The notes: a model not told the origin generated them from the letters alone. A stretch of DNA of 36,537 nucleotides from Chthoniobacterales bacterium (GCA_025929155.1 JAICMR010000016.1:1-36537), one strand, 5' to 3'. Counted from the stretch's first letter, positions 17,312-25,665 are shown. Program-made: numbers and translations.

Positions 17312-17444
17312 AGAAGTGGAGAGTCTTAGCGGAGAGTAAGCGGATTGACAAGACGCAACCGGAGCCAACCCTGTCCGTCCTCTGAGCGAGGAAAGAAATT
17401 CGTTCCCAGAATGACACAATCTCCTGGTCCAGGTTGGCATTGAC

Positions 17445-17458
17445 ATGCGGATCCGCAT
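17445..17458. promoter_or_regulatory. Perfect 14-bp palindrome between efp and scpB, possible operator
   Basis: ATGCGGATCCGCAT is an exact palindrome in the 187-bp divergent spacer, 40 bp before the scpB start. A TTGACA lies just ahead of it (17440-17445), a possible -35 element, but no good -10 follows at the right distance. The palindrome is a candidate regulator site only. Confidence 0.35.
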
Positions 17459-17498
17459 CTTTCCTTTTTCTGCTTTCCTGCTTTCCTGATTTCCCACC

Positions 17499-18155
17499 AT
17501 GAATCTCTCGCAAGTCGTCGAAGCACTCCTTTTCAGTGCGCAGAAACCGCTCAACGCGCGCGAGATCGCAACCGCGATCAAAGCCGCCGGCGCGGAAGAT
17601 GAGCTTGTGCCTAACGAATTCGCGAAGACGAACGAAGCCGAAGTCGCCGCTGCCCTGGAGCAACTGAAGATTGATTACATCGAGCAACAACGGGCGTTCC
17701 AGCTGGTTGAGAAAGCCGAAGGCTGGCAGGTCGCGAGCGACCCGCAGTATGCGAATTGGGTGCGGCAACTTTTCCCGGCCGTAAAACCGGCGCGGCTCAC
17801 ACCGCCCTCGCTCGAAACGCTGGCCATTATTGCCTATCGCCAGCCGATCACCCGGGGGGACGTGGAAGCCGTCCGCGGGGTCGCGATCGACAGCGTGCTC
17901 CAGACTTTGATGGAGCGCGGTCTGGTGAAAATCGCCGGGCGAGCAGAGGTTCCCGGGCGGCCGTTGCTCTACGAAACGACGCAGTTTTTTCTTGAGCATT
18001 TCGGGCTTCGGGACCTCGATGAACTCCCGAATTCGGATGAATTGAAACGCCGGGAATTGCCCACCGCGCCGCTTCCAGTCGAGTCTCAGCCCGAGTCGGA
18101 ATCGGCGATTGAGCCAGCGCCTGACGAATCACAAACTTCACCCGCCCATGCCTGA
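17499..18155 (+). CDS. scpB: Segregation and condensation protein B
   Basis: ScpB is the winged-helix partner of ScpA and Smc in the bacterial condensin complex, needed for chromosome segregation. The 218-residue product has the two winged-helix domains, with the diagnostic LETLAIIAYRQPITRGDVEAVRGV region (about 107-130) and GRAEVPGRPLLYETTQFFLEHFGL. It ends in a Pro/Glu/Ser-rich tail of about 40 residues, longer than usual. The ATG at 17499 is clear. scpA is not adjacent. The next gene overlaps its end by 8 bp (ATGCCTGA), so the two are probably translationally coupled. One CGTTAGG copy (PNE) falls in a variable insertion. Confidence 0.92.
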   Translation: MNLSQVVEALLFSAQKPLNAREIATAIKAAGAEDELVPNEFAKTNEAEVAAALEQLKIDYIEQQRAFQLVEKAEGWQVASDPQYANWVRQLFPAVKPARLTPPSLETLAIIAYRQPITRGDVEAVRGVAIDSVLQTLMERGLVKIAGRAEVPGRPLLYETTQFFLEHFGLRDLDELPNSDELKRRELPTAPLPVESQPESESAIEPAPDESQTSPAHA

Positions 18156-19152
18156 TTCGTCCAATCCACCTGCCCCCAATCCGGCGCGTCTGTTTGAGAT
18201 GTTTTGGGGATACGCCCCGCCCATAGTGGTTAGCGCCGCAGTCGAACATCGGGTCTTCGATCTCCTCGCGACCGGGCCGAAAACGGTGGAGGAGGTGAGC
18301 GCGCAAACCGGTGCGTCGCGGCGCGGCTTGCGCATCCTGATGAATGCGCTTGTCGCGCTCGATCTGCTTCGGAAGGAGGACGGATGTTATGTTCTCACGC
18401 CAGAGAGTGAGACGTTTCTCGTTCGCGACAAACCGGGTTACCTCGGCAGCTTCGCGCAGCACGGCGATACGCTGATTCCAAAATGGATGCAGCTGAAAGA
18501 GATCGTGCGGAGCGGAAAGCCGGCCGTGACGGTGGATCAAGAAGGCGATGGCACGGAATTTTTTGAGTCGTTCGTCGAAAATCTTTTTCCGGTCGGTTAT
18601 CCGTCGGCCAAAGCGCTGGCAGCTTCTCTGGGAGAAAAGAAGCGCGTGCTCGATCTCGCTGCCGGTTCCGCGGTCTGGAGCGTTCCCTTCGCGCAACTGG
18701 CGCCCGATGTGCGCGTGACGGCGGTCGATTGGCCCGGCGTCCTGCACACTACCCGCAAAGTGACGGAGCGATGCGGCGTGGCATCGCAGTATGAATTTCG
18801 AGCAGGCGATTTGCGCGCGGCTGATTTTGGCAGCGGCTACGACCTCGCCCTGCTCGGTCAAATTCTCCACAGTGAAGGAGCGGAGAGAAGCGAGGCATTG
18901 TTAGCGAAAACCTTTCGCGCGCTGGCCCCGGGTGGCACGATCGCGATCGCGGAATTCCTCGCCAATGACGACCGAAGCGGGCCGCCGATGGCGATGCTGT
19001 TCGCGGTCAACATGCTCGTGAACACGACCGACGGCGACACTTTCACCATCCCCGAAATCTCCCGCTGGCTGAAGGAGGCGGGATTTGCCGAGGTGCGGAC
19101 GCTCGACGTGCCGGCGCCTTCACCGCTCATTCTCGCGACCAAGCCGGCGTAA
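18148..19152 (+). CDS. SAM-dependent O-methyltransferase (family 2 type)
   Basis: The 334-residue protein has an N-terminal winged-helix dimerisation region (about 12-90: VVSAAVEHRVFDLLATGPKTVEEVSAQTG) and a C-terminal Rossmann methyltransferase domain with motif I VLDLAAGSAVWS (167-178), VTAVDWPGVL and LAPGGTIAIAEF. This is the plan of PF00891 enzymes such as hydroxyneurosporene and polyketide O-methyltransferases; the substrate here is unknown. The ATG at 18148 overlaps the scpB end. A TTG farther upstream (18109) is also open but less likely. No CGTTAGG copy lies within the gene. Confidence 0.85.
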   Translation: MPDSSNPPAPNPARLFEMFWGYAPPIVVSAAVEHRVFDLLATGPKTVEEVSAQTGASRRGLRILMNALVALDLLRKEDGCYVLTPESETFLVRDKPGYLGSFAQHGDTLIPKWMQLKEIVRSGKPAVTVDQEGDGTEFFESFVENLFPVGYPSAKALAASLGEKKRVLDLAAGSAVWSVPFAQLAPDVRVTAVDWPGVLHTTRKVTERCGVASQYEFRAGDLRAADFGSGYDLALLGQILHSEGAERSEALLAKTFRALAPGGTIAIAEFLANDDRSGPPMAMLFAVNMLVNTTDGDTFTIPEISRWLKEAGFAEVRTLDVPAPSPLILATKPA

Positions 19153-19203
19153 TTTAACGGGTGACTTTGTGCGGGTTGCGTCAATGTTAGGCGCAACTTC
19201 CTT

Positions 19204-19905
19204 ATGAAAAAATTCGCATTTGGCTGTGGCGGCATCCTGCTCATAGTCGCGTTCATCGCGGTGATCATCGCGATCGCGGTGGCCGGAAAATACAACGCGC
19301 TCGTAAAACTCGATCAGAGCGTGAATCAATCGTGGGCGCAGGTGCAAAACGTCTATCAACGTCGTGCCGACCTGATCCCGAACCTCGTGAACACGGTTTC
19401 CGGCGCGGCGAATTTCGAAAAATCGACGCTGATTGCGGTGACGAATGCGCGGGCCAGCGTCGGTCGCGTGCAGCTGGATCCGAACAAGGCGCCGACCGAT
19501 GCCGCGCAACTTGAGCAATTCCAGGCAGCGCAAGGGCAACTGAGCAACGCGCTCTCGCGCCTGCTGGTGGTGAGCGAGAATTATCCCGATCTCAAGTCGA
19601 ACCAGAATTTTCTCTCGCTCCAGGCGCAGCTCGAGGGCACGGAAAATCGGATCGCGGTCGAGCGGGGAAATTTTAATACCACGGTGCAAGCCTACAACAC
19701 GGCGGTGAAGACTTTCCCGACGAATATTTTTGCTGGTATGCTCGGCTTTCACGTCCGGCCGTTCTTCAACGCGCAGCCGGGTGCGGAGGCAGCGCCGACG
19801 GTGAATTTCAATTTCAACAACAGCACGCCGGCGACGGCGCCCGCTGCCGCGACACCCATTCCGGCCGCGCCCTCTCCGGCGATGAGCGCGGCGCCCACGC
19901 CCTAA
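19204..19905 (+). CDS. LemA family membrane protein
   Basis: The 233-residue protein has one N-terminal membrane anchor (about 8-28) followed by the LemA helical core: YNALVKLDQSVNQSWAQVQNVYQRRADLIPNL (30-61) and the helices to about 185, including FNTTVQAYNTAVKTFPTNIFA. It ends with an Ala/Pro-rich tail. LemA proteins expose their C-terminus outside the cytoplasmic membrane and are often encoded next to TPM-domain proteins, as here, but their biochemical role is unknown. The stop TAA is within a CGTTAGG copy (19900-19908). It is the first gene of a likely three-gene unit, although a repeat element lies before the second gene. Confidence 0.9.
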   Translation: MKKFAFGCGGILLIVAFIAVIIAIAVAGKYNALVKLDQSVNQSWAQVQNVYQRRADLIPNLVNTVSGAANFEKSTLIAVTNARASVGRVQLDPNKAPTDAAQLEQFQAAQGQLSNALSRLLVVSENYPDLKSNQNFLSLQAQLEGTENRIAVERGNFNTTVQAYNTAVKTFPTNIFAGMLGFHVRPFFNAQPGAEAAPTVNFNFNNSTPATAPAAATPIPAAPSPAMSAAPTP

Positions 19906-19957
19906 CGAATTCTGAACGGCGCGACTCTCGCCAGCCGGTGCGAGGCGCTCGCCACCG

Positions 19958-20091
19958 GTCACCCTGAGCGAAGTGAAGCGAAGCGTAACGCAGTGGAAGG
20001 ATCCTGTGAAAGGACCGGGACGGTTTCGCGCGGACGCCTCATCGCCGGTTCACTGGATCCGTCGGCTCCGCTTTCCTCCGCTCGGAATGAC
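19958..20091. repeat. MITE-like element (copy C) between lemA and the TPM gene
   Basis: The 134-bp element starts GTCACCCTGAGCGAAGTGAA and ends CCGCTCGGAATGAC, with internal GGATCC boxes in inverted arrangement. Its right end contains the ATG (20087-20089) that is the best start of the next gene. Confidence 0.6.
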
Positions 20092-20839
20092 GGCGTGGCT
20101 CGTCCTCCTCTTTTTCCTCAGTAGCGCATTCAGTTCCCTCCGGGCGGAGAAGATCCCACCGAAGCCGGCCGGCTATTTCAACGACTACGCAAATGTGATC
20201 GATCGCGGGGCGGCGCTCGATTTCAATGAGCAGCTCGCGCAGTTTGAGCGGGAAACTTCCACGCAAATCGTGGTCGCGATCTACCAGACAATGGAGAGCG
20301 AGTCGTCCGTCGCCGATTACACCCAGCGGGTCGCGCAGACCTGGGGCGTGGGCCAAAAGGGACACAACAACGGCGCGGTCCTTTTCGTTTTCCTCCAAAA
20401 CCACCAGATGTTTATCCAGACTGGCTATGGACTGGAGGGCGCGCTACCCGACGCCATCTGTTTCGACATCACACACAATGTCATCGCGCCGCACTTCAAG
20501 CAGGGCGATTACACGGCCGGCCTGAAGGACGGCATCACCGCGATGATGCAGGCAGTGCGCGGCGAATACAAAGGCAGCGGCAAAACTCATCTCGAATCCA
20601 AGAATGACACGAGCGGGATTCCGATCGGCCTGATCATTTTCGTTCTCATTCTGATCTTCATCGTCTACAGCCGCTTCGCCCGAACGGCTCGCAGGGGTTA
20701 CGGCTACAGCGGCTGGGGTGGCCCGTTCATCGGTGGCTTTGGTGGCGGAGGAGGAGGCGGATCTGGCGGTGGTGGTTTCAGCGGGTTTAGCGGCGGCGGT
20801 GGAAGCTTCGGTGGCGGCGGGGCCGGATCGAGTTGGTAA
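20087..20839 (+). CDS. TPM-domain (YgcG-like) secreted/membrane protein with Gly-rich tail
   Basis: The 250-residue protein has a signal peptide (MTAWLVLLFFLSSAFSS onward), a TPM domain (about 30-150: GYFNDYANVIDRG, TSTQIVVAIYQTME, NNGAVLFVFLQNHQMFIQTGYGLEG), a C-terminal membrane segment (IGLIIFVLILIFIVYS) and a tail of Gly/Ser repeats. This is the plan of YgcG/MOLO-1-type proteins. Proposed roles (membrane quality control, phosphatase) are unproven in bacteria. The frame is open to 19973, but those residues are encoded by a palindromic element, so the ATG at 20087 was chosen. Neighbours lemA and a second TPM gene suggest a shared envelope function. Confidence 0.88.
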   Translation: MTAWLVLLFFLSSAFSSLRAEKIPPKPAGYFNDYANVIDRGAALDFNEQLAQFERETSTQIVVAIYQTMESESSVADYTQRVAQTWGVGQKGHNNGAVLFVFLQNHQMFIQTGYGLEGALPDAICFDITHNVIAPHFKQGDYTAGLKDGITAMMQAVRGEYKGSGKTHLESKNDTSGIPIGLIIFVLILIFIVYSRFARTARRGYGYSGWGGPFIGGFGGGGGGGSGGGGFSGFSGGGGSFGGGGAGSSW

Positions 20840-20844
20840 ACACC

Positions 20845-21279
20845 ATGCGCACGAAAATGTTCCTCGAAAAATTGGATCACGCTCGGATCGTCAGGGCGAT
20901 CGGCGCGGCTGAGCAGCAGACGTCTGGAGAGGTGCGCCTCTATGTGCAGCGGGGTGAAGTCGAAGACCCGATCGCGGCCGCGCGCACGCAGTTCGAAAAA
21001 CTGGGGATGACCGCGACCCGCCAGCGGAACGGAGTGCTGGTCTTTGTCGCACCACGTTCGCAGAAATTTGCCGTGATCGGCGATGAAGGGATTCATCAGC
21101 GTTGTGGCGACGGGTTTTGGCAGCAGTTGGTCGATGCGATGGCGCTGCATTTTCGCGCGGAGAATTTTACCGATGCGGTCGTGCACGCGATCGAGCGGAC
21201 CGGCGCGCTGCTCGCGGAATACTTTCCGCGCACGCCGGACGACCGGAACGAGCTGCCCGACGCGGTTGAGGAAGGCTAG
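20845..21279 (+). CDS. Second, shorter TPM-domain protein
   Basis: A 144-residue protein that is essentially one TPM domain: TSGEVRLYVQRGEVEDP, NGVLVFVAPRSQKFAVIGDEGIHQRCGDGFWQQLV and FTDAVVHAIERTGALLAEYFP. It has no signal peptide or membrane anchor, so it is predicted to be cytoplasmic or peripheral. The ATG at 20845 is 5 bp after the stop of the preceding TPM gene; an in-frame TTG at 20833 would overlap it. Pairs of long and short TPM proteins behind lemA occur in other phyla. Confidence 0.82.
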   Translation: MRTKMFLEKLDHARIVRAIGAAEQQTSGEVRLYVQRGEVEDPIAAARTQFEKLGMTATRQRNGVLVFVAPRSQKFAVIGDEGIHQRCGDGFWQQLVDAMALHFRAENFTDAVVHAIERTGALLAEYFPRTPDDRNELPDAVEEG

Positions 21280-21458
21280 CTCGTAATCGGAATTCTGAAT
21301 TGCCGAACCTCCGGTGTCCGATCGTGAACGCGAGCAGGAAAATCAGACTGTGGTTGCAATATCTGGGCGATCGTCTTTATTCCCCGTCCCGCTGCGAGTT
21401 TTTTAAATCGTTGCGCCGTTGGTCCCTGGGTTTCTGTCGCTTGACTCGAAACCGCGCT

Positions 21459-21483
21459 CGCCAGGGGGAACCCGGCGCTTTTT
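21459..21483 (+). terminator. Possible intrinsic terminator after the lemA/TPM unit
   Basis: CGCC-A-GGG, a GGAA loop and CCC-GGCG make a GC-rich stem with one bulge, followed directly by CTTTTT. It lies 180 bp after the second TPM gene and about 97 bp before rpoA. The rest of 21280-21458 shows nothing recognisable. Confidence 0.4.
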
Positions 21484-21485
21484 GA

Positions 21486-21568
21486 AAGGAAGAAGGACGA
21501 ATTACGAAGGATGAAGTGTCTTCAGGTACTTCACTGTTTTCTTAATTCATACTTCGTCCTTCATCCTT
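21486..21568. repeat. Inverted repeat in the rpoA leader region
   Basis: The arms at 21486-21508 and 21546-21568 match at 20 of 23 positions when inverted; the consensus contains AAGGATGAAGGACGAAG. The right arm ends 11 bp before the rpoA ATG, so the rpoA message may begin within or after this structure. The sequence belongs to an AT-richer dispersed repeat type, unlike the flanking genes. Confidence 0.65.
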
Positions 21569-21579
21569 AAGATCATCCT

Positions 21580-22617
21580 ATGCCAGTTCGTTACGGTCGT
21601 TTTGAGATGCCCAAGACCCTCACCAAAGATGAGGCGTCATCCACAGATACTTACGCCAGGTTTATCGCCGAGCCCTTCGAGGCTGGCTACGGTCACACCG
21701 TCGGGAATTCCCTCCGCCGCGTCCTGCTTTCGTCGCTCGAAGGCGCCGCCATCACGGCCGTGAAAATCAACGGCGCGCAGCACGAGTTCGGCACCCTGCC
21801 CGGCGTGGTCGAGGATGTGACCGACATCGTGCTCAACCTGAAGCGCATCAAATTTAAATCGGCCGATCACGAAGCGCGCCAGCTTTCGCTAAACGTGAAC
21901 AAGGAAGGCGAAGTCACCGCCGGCGACATTACGCTCGTCCAGGGCTACGAAGTTTTGAACCCGAAGCAGATCATCTGCACGCTCGACAAGAAGCATAAGT
22001 TTGAAGCGGAGCTCGACGTGCGTGTCGGCCGCGGTTTTGCCACCGGCGATGAGAACAAACGCCCCGACCAACCAATCGGCCTCATCCCGATCGATTCGAT
22101 TTTTTCGCCGGTGACCCGGGTGAAATATGCGGTCGAAAATACCCGCGTCGGTCAGCGGACTGATTACGACAAACTCATTCTCGAAGTCTGGACGGACGGC
22201 CGTCTCGCGCCGGACGAAGCTCTGCTCCAGGCGTCTGCCATCATGCGACATCACCTCGATGTTTTCGTAAACTTCAACGAAGACGTGATCGAGTTCGACG
22301 AGACGCCGGCCGGTGTTTCCGAGGAAAACGTGAAGCTGAAGAAGCTCCTCAACATGAGCGTCAACGAGATCGAGCTGAGCGTGCGAGCGGCGAACTGCCT
22401 GAACAACGCCAACATCACGACCGTCGGCCAGCTCGCGCAAAAGAGCGAAGCGGAGATGCTGAAGTATCGCAACTTCGGCAAGAAATCGCTCAACGAGATC
22501 AAGGACAAACTGCAACAGCTCGGCCTTGGGCTCGGTCAGAAATTCGATCCGGGTTTGGTCGAGATTCCGCTCAACCCGGATGGCGCGAACGGCGCGGACA
22601 GCGCAGATGAAGAATAG
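21580..22617 (+). CDS. rpoA: RNA polymerase alpha subunit
   Basis: Core RNA polymerase assembly subunit and activator contact, 345 residues. The N-terminal domain includes the invariant EPFEAGYGHTVGNSLRRVLLSSLEGAAIT (31-59) and VEDVTDIVLNLK. The C-terminal domain shows MSVNEIELSVRAANCLNNANI, VGQLAQKSEAEMLKYRNFGKKSLNEIKDKL. The length is somewhat above the 329 of E. coli because of a short acidic tail. The start at 21580 (MPVRYGRFEMPK) fits homologues. Unlike the common alpha operon, rpsM, rpsK and rpsD do not precede it; rplQ follows. It has no CGTTAGG copy inside, but one directly after the stop. Confidence 0.97.
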   Translation: MPVRYGRFEMPKTLTKDEASSTDTYARFIAEPFEAGYGHTVGNSLRRVLLSSLEGAAITAVKINGAQHEFGTLPGVVEDVTDIVLNLKRIKFKSADHEARQLSLNVNKEGEVTAGDITLVQGYEVLNPKQIICTLDKKHKFEAELDVRVGRGFATGDENKRPDQPIGLIPIDSIFSPVTRVKYAVENTRVGQRTDYDKLILEVWTDGRLAPDEALLQASAIMRHHLDVFVNFNEDVIEFDETPAGVSEENVKLKKLLNMSVNEIELSVRAANCLNNANITTVGQLAQKSEAEMLKYRNFGKKSLNEIKDKLQQLGLGLGQKFDPGLVEIPLNPDGANGADSADEE

Positions 22618-22660
22618 TCGTTAGGTAATTGTCAGGCATTTTCAGGTCGGAGAAGCAGCT

Positions 22661-23173
22661 ATGAGGCATCAAAAGAAGACCGTTAAACTGGGGCGCACCG
22701 CGGAGCACCGGAAATCGTTGCTCGCCAATCAGGTTTGCAGCTTGATTGAGCATCAGCGGATTAAAACCACGCTTGCCAAGGCCAAAGCAGTGCGACCGCT
22801 CGCGGAAAAAATGGTGACGCTCGGCAAGAACGGCTCGCTCCACGCGCGCCGAACGGCGCTGGCGGTTCTCCGGCAAAAAGACGCGGTCAAGAAGTTATTC
22901 GACGACATTGCGCCGCGCAGCGCCGACCGTAAAGGCGGCTACACCCGCATCATAAAACTCGGCCAGCGCAAGAGTGATGCTGCCGCGGTCGCTTTCCTGG
23001 AATGGGTTGATGCGCCGCAGGTGGTCGAGGAAGAGGCCAAGCCGGCGGCGAAGGGAACGAAGCGCGCCAGCAAATCTCCCAAAGCCGAAGCGGGCAGCGA
23101 AGCTGGTTCCAAGCCGGTGAAAAAGGCGAAGAAAACGGCGGCAAAAGAGAAGAAGGAAGACGTCGAAAAGTAG
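22661..23173 (+). CDS. rplQ: 50S ribosomal protein L17
   Basis: The 170-residue protein begins with MRHQKKTVKLGRTAEHRKSLL, the L17 hallmark, and the conserved domain ends near 120 (GYTRIIKLGQRKSDAAAVAFLEWVD). The remaining about 50 residues form a Lys/Ala/Glu-rich extension (KPAAKGTKRASKSPKAE and on) not present in E. coli L17, probably disordered and RNA-binding. A good GGAG ribosome site lies 8 bp before the ATG. The 43-bp gap from rpoA carries a CGTTAGG copy. The stop TAG at 23171-23173 touches another copy shared with the convergent gene. Confidence 0.96.
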   Translation: MRHQKKTVKLGRTAEHRKSLLANQVCSLIEHQRIKTTLAKAKAVRPLAEKMVTLGKNGSLHARRTALAVLRQKDAVKKLFDDIAPRSADRKGGYTRIIKLGQRKSDAAAVAFLEWVDAPQVVEEEAKPAAKGTKRASKSPKAEAGSEAGSKPVKKAKKTAAKEKKEDVEK

Positions 23174-23174
23174 C

Positions 23175-23639
23175 CTAACGAGTCCGGCGCAGGCTCCAGG
23201 TTAATCTCCCATCGGTTGCAATCTCGAGCGCAGCAACGCTCGCCGGCGCTCCCCGATTTGGTCGTGTCACGCAACCGGGATTAAGGAAGCGCACGGCACC
23301 GATCCGCTCGTCGCGCGGGACGTGCGTGTGACCGTGCAGGAGCACGTCGACTTCATCCGGCGGGCGTGACGGCGGGATGTGGACAAGGCGAAAGCGGAGG
23401 CTGTTACGTTTCAGATCGACCACGAGCGGCCAACGGTCATTCGCGTCGCAGTTCCCGCGCACGATCGTAACGGGCAACCTAAGACTCTCGATTTGCAGGA
23501 GCAGGTGCGGCGCGCAAACGTCGCCCAGGTGCCAGATTTCATCCGCGCCGTCGGCTAACGCCTCGAGGTTTGGGGGCAGGTGATTATGCGTGTCGGCGAG
23601 CACGAAAATTCGGAGCGGTTTAAAAGTTGGGGCGGTCAT
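23175..23639 (-). CDS. YfcE/MJ0936-type metallophosphoesterase
   Basis: The 154-residue protein has all calcineurin-like metal-binding motifs of the small phosphodiesterase family: LADTH (Asp16, His18), HLGDV (Asp40), GNCD (Asn63) and HGHTH (102-106), followed by NPGC. It likely hydrolyses phosphodiesters in a Mn-dependent manner; the natural substrate of this family is unsettled. The gene is convergent with rplQ with 1 bp between the stops, and its stop TAG is within the CGTTAGG copy at 23173-23181. The start at 23639 lies just beside a MITE-like element. Confidence 0.88.
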   Translation of the reverse strand: MTAPTFKPLRIFVLADTHNHLPPNLEALADGADEIWHLGDVCAPHLLLQIESLRLPVTIVRGNCDANDRWPLVVDLKRNSLRFRLVHIPPSRPPDEVDVLLHGHTHVPRDERIGAVRFLNPGCVTRPNRGAPASVAALEIATDGRLTWSLRRTR

Positions 23640-23644
23640 GCAGG

Positions 23645-23854
23645 GTCATCCTGAGCGAGGCGAAGGATGCCGCAAGCGAGATAGAAAGCCGAGCCGAAAG
23701 CGCAGTCCGCCATCTTGAGGAGAGCGTTCACGTCGTCCCAAGCGAAGCGCCTATGAGGCGCAGTTGAGGGACCCCGATGGTTTTCCTCGAATTATCGAGA
23801 TGGCGCGTCTCGGTCGATCCGCGAGATCCGTCGACTTCGTTCCGCTCAGGATGG
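23645..23854. repeat. MITE-like element (copy F), about 210 bp
   Basis: The left end GTCATCCTGAGCGAGGCG and the right end CGTTCCGCTCAGGATGG are inverted repeats of about 20 bp. The element fills most of the 308-bp divergent gap between the phosphoesterase and DEAD-box genes. The remaining bases have a CGTTAGG copy at 23888 and no clear promoter. Confidence 0.6.
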
Positions 23855-23947
23855 CCTCCGCGCGACTGCACTGAATGCAGATGAATTGCCTAACGACATT
23901 CGCCTCCGCCGTTGCTTCTCGGCCTAACCGATCTACTGTGGAGACCT

Positions 23948-25165
23948 GTGTCTTTCAACAACTTCGGGCTTTCCCAGGAAGTCGTGCGGGGAACCCAGGC
24001 CATGGGTTTTACGGAGCCCACGCCGATCCAGCTCCGCGCTTTTCCAATCGTTCTTTCCGGCAAAGATCTCATCGGCACCGCGCAAACCGGCACCGGTAAA
24101 ACCGCGGCATTTGCGCTCCCAATTCTCACTCTACTGGCGCACCATGGCTCGTTTCGCTGCTTAATCCTGGAGCCGACGCGGGAGCTCGCAGCGCAGGTCG
24201 AAACGGCTTTTCGAGATTACGGGCGCTACACCGATCTGCGGATTTCAGTCGTCCACGGCGGCGTCGGCTACGGCAAGCAAAAGGAAGAAGCCGCCGCGGG
24301 CACGGACATCGTCTGCGCGACGCCTGGACGCTTGCTCGATCTGCTCGAACAGGGCGCCATGAATTTCCGGAACGTGAACATTCTCGTGCTGGATGAAGTC
24401 GATCGGATGCTCGACATGGGATTCCTCCCGGACGTGCGCCGGATCGTAGAGCAGATTTCCACCGATCGGCAAACGCTCCTCTTCTCCGCCACCTTGCCGC
24501 CAGAGATTGAGCGGCTCGCGGCCTGGGTTTTGCGCAACCCGGAAGTGGTGGAAATCGGTGCGCAACGCTCGCCCGCCGAGACTGTGTCGCACGCGGTCTA
24601 TCCGGTCGCGGCGGAGCAAAAATTTGACCTGCTGATGGCGCTCCTCGAGCGGACCAATTACGACAGCGCGCTGATTTTTTCGCGCACGAAGCACGGCGCC
24701 GATCGAATCGCGTCGCAGCTCAAATCAGGCAGACATGCCGTGGCGGTTTTGCATTCCAATCGCACCCAACGCGAGCGGGTCGAGGCGCTCGAGGGTTTCA
24801 AGAGCGGCAAATACGAGGTGATGGTCGCAACCGACATTGCCGCGCGCGGGATCGACATCGCCGGCGTCACCCATGTCATCAACTACGACGTGCCGGAGCA
24901 TCCGGAGGATTACGTCCATCGGATCGGCCGGACCGGTCGGGCGCAGAAAGTGGGCGACGCGTTCACGCTCATGAACGGAGAAGAGCTGCCCTCGCTCCAG
25001 GCGATCGAGCGCTTCATCGGACAAAAAATTCCGCGACTGAAACTCGATAACTTCCCCTACATCTACACGGTGCTTTTCGAGCCCGAATCGGCCAGTGGCG
25101 GGAAGCGTGCAATCGGCGGCGGCCGGACGCATCGCGGTTATTCCTTCGGCCGGCGGCGGCGATGA
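23948..25165 (+). CDS. DEAD-box RNA helicase (RhlE-like), with DEVD motif
   Basis: The 405-residue ATP-dependent RNA helicase has a Q-motif (GFTEPTPIQ, 20-28), Walker A AQTGTGKT (45-52), [15 protein letters not shown], motif II as DEVD (149-152) in place of [21 protein letters not shown] and [10 protein letters not shown] short basic Gly/Arg tail ([16 protein letters not shown]) ends it. Members act in ribosome assembly or RNA decay in the cold. The GTG at 23948 (SFNNFGLS) is the family-like start; the frame is open to a TTG at 23912. The stop overlaps the next ATG as ATGA. There is no CGTTAGG copy in the gene. Confidence 0.93.
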   Translation: MSFNNFGLSQEVVRGTQAMGFTEPTPIQLRAFPIVLSGKDLIGTAQTGTGKTAAFALPILTLLAHHGSFRCLILEPTRELAAQVETAFRDYGRYTDLRISVVHGGVGYGKQKEEAAAGTDIVCATPGRLLDLLEQGAMNFRNVNILVLDEVDRMLDMGFLPDVRRIVEQISTDRQTLLFSATLPPEIERLAAWVLRNPEVVEIGAQRSPAETVSHAVYPVAAEQKFDLLMALLERTNYDSALIFSRTKHGADRIASQLKSGRHAVAVLHSNRTQRERVEALEGFKSGKYEVMVATDIAARGIDIAGVTHVINYDVPEHPEDYVHRIGRTGRAQKVGDAFTLMNGEELPSLQAIERFIGQKIPRLKLDNFPYIYTVLFEPESASGGKRAIGGGRTHRGYSFGRRRR

Positions 25166-25665
25166 GCGAGCACCCGCTCGCGCTGCAGGTCGAGCGCAGC
25201 ATTTACCTGATCCGCGGCGTGAAGGTGATGCTCGATTATGACCTGGCGTCGCTTTATCGGGTGGAAACCCGCGCTTTAAAACAGGCAGTCCGCCGAAACA
25301 CGGAACGCTTCCCGAGTGACTTCATGTTCGAGTTAGCGGATGGCGAGATCGATCTGCTGGTATCACAAAGTGTGATACCTACGCGAGGCAAATTCGGCGG
25401 GGCGAAGCCGATGGCTTTCACCGAACAGGGCGTCGCGATGCTCTCCAGCGTCCTCCGGAGCCAGCGCGCGGTGCAGGTGAACATCGCCATCATGCGCACC
25501 TTCGTGCGTTTGCGCGAGCTCCTGCTTTCCAACCGCGATCTGGCGGTCAAGCTCGATGCGCTGGAGCAAAAATACGACGCGCAGTTCCGAATCGTCTTCG
25601 ATGCCATCCGCGAACTGATGACGCCACCCGATCCGTCGCCGAAGCGCCAGATCGGTTTCCGTTAG
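25162..25665 (+). CDS. ORF6N-domain DNA-binding protein
   Basis: The 167-residue protein has an N-terminal ORF6N domain (about 10-95: [58 protein letters not shown]), a fold found in phage antirepressor and KilA-N-related proteins and in many free-standing bacterial genes. A helical region follows ([25 protein letters not shown]). Function is unknown; DNA binding is inferred from the family. Its ATG overlaps the stop of the DEAD-box helicase gene (ATGA), so the two are probably translated together. The stop TAG is part of the left half of the palindromic CGTTAGG pair at 25660-25674. Confidence 0.85.
   Translation: MSEHPLALQVERSIYLIRGVKVMLDYDLASLYRVETRALKQAVRRNTERFPSDFMFELADGEIDLLVSQSVIPTRGKFGGAKPMAFTEQGVAMLSSVLRSQRAVQVNIAIMRTFVRLRELLLSNRDLAVKLDALEQKYDAQFRIVFDAIRELMTPPDPSPKRQIGFR

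Noticed and set aside
17312-17581. Upstream extension of the EF-P frame
   Set aside because: It overlaps the divergent scpB start and gives residues unlike EF-P; the ATG at 17311 yields a normal-length protein.
19973-20086. Upstream extension of the TPM protein
   Set aside because: The residues come from a palindromic repeat element and would block the signal peptide from being N-terminal.
21300-21485. 61-codon frame between the TPM gene and rpoA
   Set aside because: Non-ATG start, Arg-rich composition, and its end lies in a terminator-like hairpin.
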